Notes under the pieces: model-generated | Databases searched by the model: none | Seen by the model: only the letters and a program-made list of their open reading frames with translations | What the model was told of the DNA's origin: nothing | Origin: Imbricaverruca yamaguchii | Lineage: Eukaryota > Arthropoda > Thecostraca > Neoverrucidae | Length of the DNA stretch: 64,000 bases | Assembly (NCBI GenBank): GCA_034440575.1 | Contig: JAOTOL010001155.1 | Coordinates: forward strand, 147,501-211,500 | Direction: 5' to 3' | Translations under genes and position numbers: made by a program | In this document: one piece after another, positions 55,963-64,000 of the stretch | How positions within the stretch are numbered: position 1 is the stretch's first letter | Layout of the letters: every line of letters starts with the position of its first letter

Positions 55963-58453
55963 GCCGGACGCCGGCAGATAAATACCGGTACGCGTGCTAA
56001 CAGCGCCGCCCGCTGTTTTTCCATGTGACCGGCGCCTGGCACGACAGCCAAGCGAAAATATACAGCCGCCGGCGGTGGGCGTCGAACGTCGACAACGGCG
56101 AGGTTTTACAACGGTGCTTTGAGAACCAACCGTGGACGATAAATCGAGTAGATGTGTATGTGTGTGTGTGTGTCTCTGTGTGTGTGTGTGGCGGTTCACT
56201 GAAGTTTTCCTTTAGACATTTCCCGTTTTGGGATGCACCACCTTTCTCCAGATTTGTAACTAGAGGATGTGTGTGGGGTGGCACAGCCCCCGTGTACCCC
56301 TTTGTACGGTGACCCGTACAGTCGATTCCTAGGGGCAGTGTGAGCCTGCCAGCCCCACCAGTTAGAACGCAGCTCAACACTGAGTGGCTTACCAACAATC
56401 GTTTTCGCGACAAGCATGCCGTTATTTTAGCGGCCGGGGCAATGAAGAACATCGCATAATTCTGGTGATCCCCGCGCGTGTTCTAACGATATCAGCTGTC
56501 GCCACAGCTGTCCAAAATCGACATTCAAGAAGTTCAAAGACATCGGGATATCTTCGAACTGTCTGAGAGAGCACCGGCGACTTTCATAGCAGCTGTGAGT
56601 GTGAATCTGGCGTTGTGATATCTTCTGCGGCCAACTGGCATTGCAATAAATTAATTGTCGGAGAGACGGTGTGGTGAAACTACTGGAAAGACCAACGCTA
56701 AATTAAAACGTAAATAAAAGAATGAAGGGAAAAAAACTAAATTAATTCAGATTGGAATGTTTAAAAATTCACTGTTTCATTCCTGTCTGCAGTAATCGTA
56801 TTCCACGCACTACCGATGAAATATGACATGCATCATTCAAATATTTTCACATTTCAAAATGCTGGCTACTACTGAAAATCACGACACAAGGACCGCAGTG
56901 GATGTCGGATATGTGACCTTGAATCTTGAAAAACAGCAACCAGCAAGGTATTGATGAGCGGGGAAAACTTTGGAATGGAAGAATGAAACAGTTTTGAATG
57001 GAGGTCGAAACAGGCTGACTTTTGTTACTGCATTTGTTGATATCTAGCCGTTACATATTTCTGTTAAAAAAAAACTATGGGTACTTAATAAAGTCTGTAC
57101 TGTTTCCTGTGTAGTGAATGTCTCCGAGCCTACTTGATGGCTTACAAAGGACACAGCATTGGTGGGACATTGCTTCTGCCTTCTATGTGCAGAAAACTTC
57201 AAAATAAGGAATTGGCTTTCTGTTTCGTCGGACGTAACTGCAGAATCCGGTGAAGCTCGCAGCACAATCATTTTTAAACCCATGAAGAACCTGAACTCTG
57301 AACATAAAATGAGACAGCCAATGTGACCCGCAGGCGAAATCCAAGATTACCTGTATTGCAACGGAACTGACTTCTGGAGGAAATTATCTTGGTTTTGAAG
57401 CTACATGGCGACAATCTAGGATGGAAAGTCGCCTTCTACCTAAAACTCTGCATTCCATGACATTGTGTTTCTATCAATATTGCCAATGAAAAAGAAAGTA
57501 TTGACAAGAAGTGTATGTTCAATCCATGTTTCGGAGCTCCTAACCATGTCTTGTTTACTAGTGAACCAGGAATTGTCTAAATGACGTCGTCTCCCTATAT
57601 GACCTTGCTTAGGTAGAAAAAAACAATTGTGCGACTTTTATGCCAAAAACGTAATGGACCAAACTTGTCTTTTTCCGAGCTTCAGTTCATTTTGGCCGGG
57701 CCACAGCCGAGCTTGGTCACATTGGACCGGCCTGGCCCGGACTTCAGTCCCAAAAGTTCAGTATTTTCCACGATTGCATCTCTATCTTTCTATCAATACA
57801 TCCATATCCCTATCTCTATCTCTCTGTCTAACTATCTTTCCATCTATCCTCTATCCATTTTGCCATTTTTCTACCCTCACCAATTTTTCTGCTTCATCTG
57901 GGCGTGAAATGGCCAAGTTATCACGACGCCCGCACAATAGGATCCTCCACCGCCCCCACGCAATATTGGACACCAGTCAACAATGCAATACCCTCTGCTC
58001 AGCAGGCCCACAGCCAAACAGGTCGTACATCAAGCCGTCTAAAGGGACAAAACGGCCCCACAGGCAACCGTGCCCGCTCTGGGATATCGGCGCGCCCGAG
58101 CTAACCTCTCCGCCTGCCACCCGTCTTTGATGCAGATTGATGGCGGCAAAAGCCACCGAATGCGCGCCGCAAGGGCGGCTCCGAACCGCCGCACGAATAC
58201 CACCGCCGGTCGATTCCACGCCGCTGGAGTGGGGCGGGGGGGGGCGGGGGGGGGGGGGGAGTCCACGGCCGCCGCCCGGTCACGCCGACAGTGACTCCTG
58301 ACATCGCCGGGGCCCTGCAGAGTCCGCGCCGCCCTGATTGTTGTCGGGTGGGTTGTGAGGTCGATATGAGCCCGGCCGCCGACTGCAGGGTCGGACGTGC
58401 GGAGGGGGGAGTGGAGGCGGCACGCACGGACCATGAACTCGAGGGATGTAGGG
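55963..58453. other. No gene; small simple repeats
   Basis: A (TG)n run is at 56156-56192, a pyrimidine-rich ATCTCTATC stretch at 57777-57870, and a long G run at 58228-58259. 57900-58100 and 58130-58440 are GC-rich with unrecognised open frames. No gene was recognised. Confidence 0.55.
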
Positions 58454-58622
58454 CTGGTTGGTTGGTTGGTTATCGGTTTTGCGACACGTCGACCGTTGAG
58501 TCATACAGCGTTGCCAATCTCTCTCGCCTACTGGCCGCGGGCGAAGAGTAGCGGCACGTGAGATTCGAACCCACAACCTTTCGATCGTGAGACGAGCAAC
58601 TTACCCCTAGACTACTCTACCC
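58454..58622 (-). mobile_element. SINE, family B, with 12-bp TSD
   Basis: On the minus strand the head reads TAGAGTAGTCTAGGGGTAAG and TTGTGGGTTCGAATCTCACG, the body GAGAGAGATTGGCAACGCTG and ACTCAACGGTCGACGTGTCG, the tail CCGATAACCAACCAACCAAC. AGGGATGTAGGG flanks it at 58442-58453 and 58623-58634. Confidence 0.95.
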
Positions 58623-58634
58623 AGGGATGTAGGG

Positions 58635-59100
58635 TTGAATCAGTTACTGGTGAGAACATTTGTGAAATCTAGGGATCAAGGAGTGGTGCTCACCGCTCTC
58701 CATCTCACAATCGTCTTTCGCAATCGGCTGCTGCTGGCGATGCACTTCAAGGTTCCGCCTGACATCGTATGGACGGCTTCTGTTGTTACATTTCTGTTGG
58801 ATACTTACATCGCCCGTATGCACCTATCGTGCACTAAGCAAGGTCGTATCAGTATCACTTGCAGTATCACCACGGTGCCCCCTGGAGCAGCTGTGTGGGA
58901 TTCCAGTGAAAAGCGGGATTGCTCCTCGTTTCCGACTGCTCCTCCTCCCATGCGAATGTCCTGCGTCCGCCTCTGCCGCCGACGTTGGCTGTTCGGAAGC
59001 CTGGGGCTATGAAGCGGGTCGTGTAAAAATGTCGGGCAGAGAATGCGCGGCGCCGGCGCCCGCCGTCAGGTGAGTCAAGAGATCACGACGGCGGGCCGGC
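58635..59100. other. No gene recognised
   Basis: An open frame of 125 codons (58635-59012) is unrecognised. Confidence 0.5.
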
Positions 59101-59551
59101 TGGTTCCGGTGGGTTCCGGCGGGTTCCGGCGGGTTCTGACGGGTCCCGGTGGGTTCCGATGGGTTCCGATGGGTTCCGGTGGGTTCCGGTGGGTTCCGGT
59201 GAGTTCCGGTGGGTTCCGGTGGGTTCCAGTGGGTTCCAGTGGGTTCCGATGGGTTCCGGTGGGTTCCGGTGGGTTCCGACGGTTGGTTTTGTCTGGTTCT
59301 GGCGGGTTCCGGCGGGTTCCGGTGGGTTCCGGTGGGTTCCGATGGGTTCCGGTGGGTTCCGGTGGGTTCCGGTGGGTTCCGGTGGGTTCCGATGGGTTCC
59401 GGCGGGTTCCGGTGGGTTCCGGTGGGTTCCGGTGGGTTCCGGTGGGTTCCGGTGGGTTCCGGTGGGTTCCGGTGGGTTCCGATGGGTTCCGGTGGGTTCC
59501 GGTGGGTTACGGTGGGTTCCGGTGGGTTCCGGTGGGCTCCGGCGAGCTCCG
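59101..59551. repeat. Minisatellite, GGTGGGTTCC 10-bp unit, about 45 copies
   Basis: Decamers GGTGGGTTCC with GGCGGGTTCC and GATGGGTTCC variants. One short interruption (59280-59298, GGTTGGTTTTGTCTGGTTC) breaks the array. All frames on both strands are open (GSGGFRWVPV and NPPEPTGTHR); none is considered a gene. Confidence 0.98.
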
Positions 59552-59750
59552 GCCGCCGAGTTAGTTGTCTGTGTTGGACGCCCACTATCGAACAGCCGCG
59601 CAGCTACTGCCGCCGGCCGGCCTGTCGCTCGCGACCAGCCGGAGATCCATTGTGGTAGGTGGCGTGACAGCCCTGCCGCTGGCGACAACTTTTTGTCCGT
59701 CAGGCGACGCATTTCTTTTTCTTGAGAACTTTTTATCTGAGATGTCTTTG

Positions 59751-59922
59751 TTTGTTGTTTGCTTGTTATTGGTTTTACGACACATCGATCGTTGAGTCAT
59801 GCAGCGTCACCAATCTCTCACGCCGATTTGTCGCGGGCGAAGAGTAGCGACAAGTGAGACTCGAACCCACAACCTTTCGATTGTAAGACGAGCAGCTTGC
59901 CCCTAGGCTACTCGTCCCCTGG
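59751..59922 (-). mobile_element. SINE, family B, with 10-bp TSD
   Basis: On the minus strand the head reads GAGTAGCCTAGGGGCAAGCT and GTTGTGGGTTCGAGTCTCAC, the body AAATCGGCGTGAGAGATTGG and ACTCAACGATCGATGTGTCG, the tail CCAATAACAAGCAAACAAC. GATGTCTTTG flanks it at 59741-59750 and 59923-59932. It lies only 1.1 kb from the previous family B copy, in the same orientation. Confidence 0.95.
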
Positions 59923-60134
59923 GATGTCTTTGGATGAATTAAAATTAAATAGGTCATATCAGCAGGATATGAATGAACACCAGTAAACTCAGGTGGATTA
60001 CAAAATATGAATGACTGGTTTGGAGGGAGGAATTGAAGGAAGTGATGGCATATTTGTATCCGATTTGAATAGCTGAGGATGTAGGGAGCGTTTGAATGAC
60101 CTTCCCCGAAACGGGACGAGTCAAGTTAACTCGC

Positions 60135-61004
60135 ACCATTAACTTAACCCGTTAAGTTAACGGCGCGGGTGGGCGGGGTAGTTTCTCTCGAGTTTCTCGG
60201 GGGGTGGAAGATCGTTATCGACTCCCCCTGAGGATTGTCGCGTAGAGGGAAATAATGGCGCGCGGCAGCGCGCCGAAATTTGGCACACCTTTTACAACAT
60301 AAATTTGACGTATCAAATTTCAATTTTGAAGTCGGGTCATCTAGGGTCAACGAGTTAGTCAAGGTCAAGGTCAACCTTCAAAAAAGCTCAACCAGTCACG
60401 CTTTAACTAATAGAGATATTTTAACGAAACTTTCAGCGTTTGCTTATCTTTAGGGACGCCACGAAACGCACCAGAGGATCTTTTTTGTTCTGTTTTTTTA
60501 TCTTATTAGTTTTGCATATTTGCCATCAGAGTGCAAATCGAGGATTCTGGCTCAGGTACATATTTTGTATGGGTGCAAGTTGACTTTGAACAACGTTTGT
60601 CGGTCCTCTCTACCCATTAGAGAAGGACAATTAACGAAAACTTGAAAACTCAATTCTAAAATTTCAAAAAAGATTATTTAATTTTTTGGTAGATATAGAT
60701 TTCATTGTCCTGGTCGATTTCGCTTTCCTTTTCTGATTCCAAACATGTTTTCTTCACATCTCCCCCAAAATGAACTCCCCAGAGCCAAACACATGATGTA
60801 AGTCGTGAAAACCTAGGTCCATTAGTGCTGTCACTTTTTTTTTTTGGGGGGGGGGATATTTGGGATGGTTTTTGGCCTCTCTCGTCGAGTGTTTTCCGAT
60901 GATACCTCTTTCAATTTCGTGCGACGCTTAGTTTGGATGTCCCTATCAACCCCCCTTGACATGGGGTGTGAGGATATGACCGGAAAGCTGGGGAGGGTTA
61001 AAGC
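60135..61004 (-). mobile_element. Dispersed repeat family 2, copy 2 (inverted)
   Basis: The reverse complement matches 10388-11225: GCTTTCCGGTCATATCCTCA, AAAGAGGTATCATCGGAAAA, CTCGACGAG, CGACTTACATCATGTG, GACTAACTCGTTGACCCTAG and AAATTTCGGCGCGCTGCC occur in the same order. 60139-60160 at the left edge is a perfect inverted repeat, TTAACTTAA-CCCG-TTAAGTTAA. No coding potential was seen. Confidence 0.8.
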
Positions 61005-61321
61005 GTATGTATGTTATGCCTTAGATGATTTACTAACCACTCAAGCATGCTAGCCTGCGTCACTAATGTTTTAAAGATACCCTGAGACCACTGAGCCGTG
61101 GTTGGACTTCCCTCGCTCTGCAGATATTCCAGACCCCGGTCTCACAATTCTGGCTGGAGGCCCAACAATGCCGAATTTGAATATAGATGGCATGGGGCCA
61201 GCCCACATAATTGTTCGTTTCAATAGCTTGATCATTGCTCAACCCCCATCCAATGCTTTCCCTTTTTCCTCACCCGTGTATGACCTCGCATAGACGTACT
61301 CTCATAGGCTTCAGTGTTAGA
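61005..61321. other. No gene recognised
   Basis: No motif was recognised. Confidence 0.45.
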
Positions 61322-61421
61322 ATGTATCCTGATTGGTCGGGGCGTGATGTATCCTGATTGGTCGGGGCGTGATGTATCCTGATTGGTCGGAGCGTGATGT
61401 AGCCTGATTGGTCGGGGCGTG
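61322..61421. repeat. Minisatellite, 25-bp unit, 4 copies, each with a CCAAT box
   Basis: The unit is GATGTATCCTGATTGGTCGG plus GGCGT. On the minus strand every unit reads CCGACCAATCAGGATAC, which fits the NF-Y consensus (RRCCAATSR). Whether it has regulatory activity is unknown; no gene start is visible nearby. Confidence 0.9.
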
Positions 61422-61770
61422 TGAGCGAGGGCGTTGACCGCAGTCGAATGCAAACCAAAGCACATGTGTGCATGCTAATTTGCGATATGTGTTTCCGGGC
61501 TCCTAGCGCAAATACTTCGAGCGCCAGGTAAAGCATCTTTGTCAAGATAACGAAGTTTGCGAAAGCTTTGTTTGCAGTCATTTGCTGTCACTCGCAGAAT
61601 GTCAATCCCACAAGCAAACAAACAGATTTTAACCAATGCTAACCATGGAGTCTGTGCTCCCTCCATTCCTGCCAACACATCGGGAATACTTGACCCTGAC
61701 CCTTATTTACAATATAACACGTAGGTGTTCCGGGCGGAAAGTAAGGTGGCTGCTCCCCTCCCGACCGAAT
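61422..61770. other. No gene recognised
   Basis: No motif was recognised. Confidence 0.45.
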
Positions 61771-62136
61771 GTCAGATAAATCGCATTACAATACGTCAAT
61801 GACCACTGTCAGACAATTGCACATCAATACGTCATTGTCACTGCCAGTCAATTGCACAGCAATATATCAATGTTCACTGCCAGACAATTACACAGCAATA
61901 GGTTAACGTCCACTGCCAGACAACTTGCACATCAATACGTCACTGTCCACTGGCAGACAATTGCACATCAATACGTCATTGTCACTGCCAGTCAATTGCA
62001 CAGCAATATATCAATGTTCACTGCCAGACAATCACACAGCAATAGGTTAACGTCCACTGCCAGACAACTTGCACAGCACTACGTCACCGTCCACTGCCAG
62101 ACAATTGCACAGCAATATGTCAATGTCTACTGCCAA
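61771..62136. repeat. Minisatellite, 36-bp unit, about 10 copies
   Basis: The unit contains CACTGCCAGACAATTGCACA and GCAATA(T/C)(A/G)TCAATGTC. A block of about five units (61806-61940) is repeated at 61960-62080, so a larger duplication occurred. Confidence 0.95.
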
Positions 62137-62707
62137 GCTGGGACACAAAACTGCGAGCGATGCGCAAGCCCACCCACGCTTCCGTTTGCGCTCTGATGTT
62201 CCGGCCGCCGGCCGACTGGCCTTTATTCGCGCTCCGTTAGCGCGGGGCGCCGACAAATCCCCACCGCATGATAACGACGGCAAAAAGTGTCTCGTGCTCT
62301 CCATCGTCGGAGACGTATGGCCTGTCGTGCTGAGATCAGCACACTAGTCCGGCGGCCGCGGCCGCCGGCGGACGGGAGAAACGGCACCGGGCTGAGTCGG
62401 AGACGACGCGAATGGCGAGAGAATCAGAGAAATCAGAGAAAAGTGGCACGCAAGTGTGGGAGGCAACGGCAGGGAACACGGACTAAAGCGTAATTCCTTT
62501 TATCGCCGTGTTTCGTATTTCGGTTCCATGGTCCGCACCTGGAAAACGAGGATAGATCGTTGGCTGCCCCTACGATGTAATAGGTCATGCGTGCGATTCA
62601 CTATTAGGCTACGCTCTGACATAGACCAGATTTCATTTTGTGCTCGTGGTAAATGTGTCATATGACTCTTTTAGAGCTGGAGGGTCATTGGTATCGGTGA
62701 ACAAAAT
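62137..62707. other. No gene recognised
   Basis: GC-rich to 62440, then ordinary DNA. Confidence 0.45.
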
Positions 62708-63100
62708 TTACATCATTTTTGTATCAGCCCACTGGTGCGCCCTTGGCAGTAGAAACCTGACTGAGGGGCCCCGCCGTTCGGGACGTGGGAAACGCTTCTT
62801 TCGCCCGCACTTCTGGTGAGGTTGAGAATTGCACCTATGGCGATGCATGGAAAGGTCGAAGGAAAATGCATCTCGCCCATGCATGAAAGAACCAATAAGG
62901 GTAGGTATGAAGTCTCCCACTTGCTTACTCATTAGCAAAAATGCCACATGATCCATAGCAATAATGTTATCTTTAATATTACGCCAAATGAAGATTACTA
63001 TAACTAACAAAATTACGCTGTACGTAATAATGGCCCATTCAGTTATTTCTTGCATGCCAATCATTTCATGGCTCCTCCACCCGTGTTTTCGTTCCCACAT
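62708..63100 (-). CDS. Unrecognised open frame with one likely membrane helix
   Basis: A 130-codon minus-strand frame. After the Met at 63100 comes a hydrophobic stretch, TEWAIITYSVILLVIVIFIW (about residues 20-39), long enough to span a membrane, then a polar region and a basic C-terminal half rich in Arg, His and Pro. I recognise no family. The region lies between two similar segments, GGCAGTAGAAACCTGA near 62744 and GGCAGTGGAAACCTGG near 63118, so it may be part of an unknown repeat. The frame could be chance; splice sites or a promoter cannot be assigned. Confidence 0.15.
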   Translation of the reverse strand: MWERKHGWRSHEMIGMQEITEWAIITYSVILLVIVIFIWRNIKDNIIAMDHVAFLLMSKQVGDFIPTLIGSFMHGRDAFSFDLSMHRHRCNSQPHQKCGRKKRFPRPERRGPSVRFLLPRAHQWADTKMM

Positions 63101-63599
63101 AAATCCGCCGGTGTAGCCGGCAGTGGAAACCTGGAATCAGGGCCCGATAACAGAATACAGAGATGGTCACATAACAAACTTCAAAAGGGGCCCATGTGAC
63201 AAAATAGCGGTCAAAAATTTGGTGATCTTGAAGAATATGTATTGCATGCTTGTCTTTTTATGCGTGAAGAAGTACCCGGATGTCAATTGTATCCACTGAA
63301 TGTATAAGCGCGCTGGAACTTACAAAACCTCACGACAGTAACCTTGACCTCAATCAAAAGTTCGAGATTGCAGAGTTGCTGACCTCGATGAACGAACACC
63401 ATGATCTGTATGTGTCGTTGATGTGCCTTCAACTACTTCGAATGGCGTCACATCGGAGATTTTGCGGAACTCCAACCGCAATAAACTACAAACTGCAACT
63501 ACAATAACTGCTCTTTGGCCCGACCCAGGTCTATAACCTTTGATCACCTTACCTTGAAATGTGTGCCAGATAAGTGTTTCGATATTAGGCACTGCTTGA
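63101..63599. other. No gene recognised
   Basis: No motif was recognised. Confidence 0.45.
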
Positions 63600-63757
63600 C
63601 AGCGAGGGAGACAGCTTGACTCGCTCGCTGCTGTCTCGCTCAGCGAGCGAGAGAGCAGCTGGGCGGGAGATGTCTCTTCAGCGATGTTATTCGGCAGCTT
63701 GTTCCATACTGAGCGTTTCACCAACCCAGGAGGCCGCACGGCGCCTCTCCTTGGTGC
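63600..63757 (-). pseudogene. Possible LINE C-terminal fragment
   Basis: On the minus strand RPPGLVKRSVWNKLPNNIAE resembles the SxxxWNxLPxxI motif near the C-terminus of several LINE proteins. The segment at 63605-63660 also holds an imperfect inverted repeat built on CTCGCTC / GAGCGAG. Too short for a firm call. Confidence 0.3.
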
Positions 63758-64000
63758 GTCCCATGTCCCATACAGTCTACCGTCCCATGTCCCATACCGT
63801 CCCATGTCCCATACAGTATACCGTCCCATGTCCCACACAGTATACCGTCCCATGTCCCATACAGTCTACCGTCCCATGTCCCATACCGTCCCATGTCCCA
63901 TACAGTATACCGTCCCATGTCCCACACAGTATACCGTCCCATGTCCCATACAGTCTACCGTCCCATGTCCCATACCGTCCCATGTCCCATACAGTATACC
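63758..64000. repeat. Minisatellite with 89-bp higher-order repeat, cut by window end
   Basis: Basic units are GTCCCATGTCCCATACAGTATACC-like (24 bp) and a 17-bp short form. The order 24 (ACAGTCTACC), 17, 24 (ACAGTATACC), 24 (CACACAGTATACC) repeats every 89 bp (17-bp forms begin at 63782, 63871 and 63960). The array continues past the window. Confidence 0.96.

Overview
This window is eukaryotic intergenic DNA, most likely from an invertebrate animal. The evidence is several tRNA-derived SINEs, decayed non-LTR retrotransposons of at least three types, long AT and GATA microsatellites, and no operons or compact genes. The combination of an I/Jockey-like LINE with RNase H, an R2-like LINE, a CR1/L2-like LINE and tRNA-headed SINEs fits a marine invertebrate, but the species cannot be read from the sequence. 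I found no host protein-coding gene I would defend. The longest open frames (about 260 to 780 codons) lie on tandem arrays whose repeat unit simply lacks stop codons.

The dominant feature is tandem repetition. I count about 28 minisatellites with units of 10 to 57 bp, together roughly 14 kb, plus several kb of microsatellite and low-complexity DNA. Nearly all have unrelated units. Some abut: 18.9-20.5 kb holds 34-bp then 30-bp units; 32.5-36.5 kb holds 26-, 29-, 40- and 23-bp units; 54.7-56.0 kb holds 36-, 33- and about 41-bp units. Several arrays seem to have been born inside older sequence, the clearest being a 57-bp in-frame expansion inside an R2-like LINE at 44.5-45.2 kb.

Layout: 0-6.8 kb has a CpG-dense block, small arrays, one copy of dispersed family 1 and one SINE. 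6.8-14.06 kb is a broken LINE (endonuclease, linker, reverse transcriptase, RNase H, C-terminus, 3' tail) interrupted by a 52-bp array, a decayed coding fragment, dispersed family 2, a 59-bp insertion and two palindromic events. 14-24 kb has SINEs and the 29-, 34- and 30-bp arrays. 24-36.5 kb is mostly arrays and microsatellites. 36.5-46 kb is quieter AT-rich DNA with a second family 1 copy, a SINE and two LINE fragments. 46-52 kb has microsatellites, a minus-strand CR1-like LINE with a 61-bp nested insertion, and a 0.9-kb polypyrimidine tract. 52-64 kb has more SINEs, arrays, the inverted second copy of family 2, a four-copy CCAAT-bearing array and a terminal array with an 89-bp higher-order period that runs off the window.

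The elements worth most attention are two insertions of almost equal size (59 and 61 bp) with related sequence and clear target-site duplications, each inside a different older LINE; SINEs that share a central segment but carry different tRNA heads; and the transition zone where one minisatellite appears to give rise to another.
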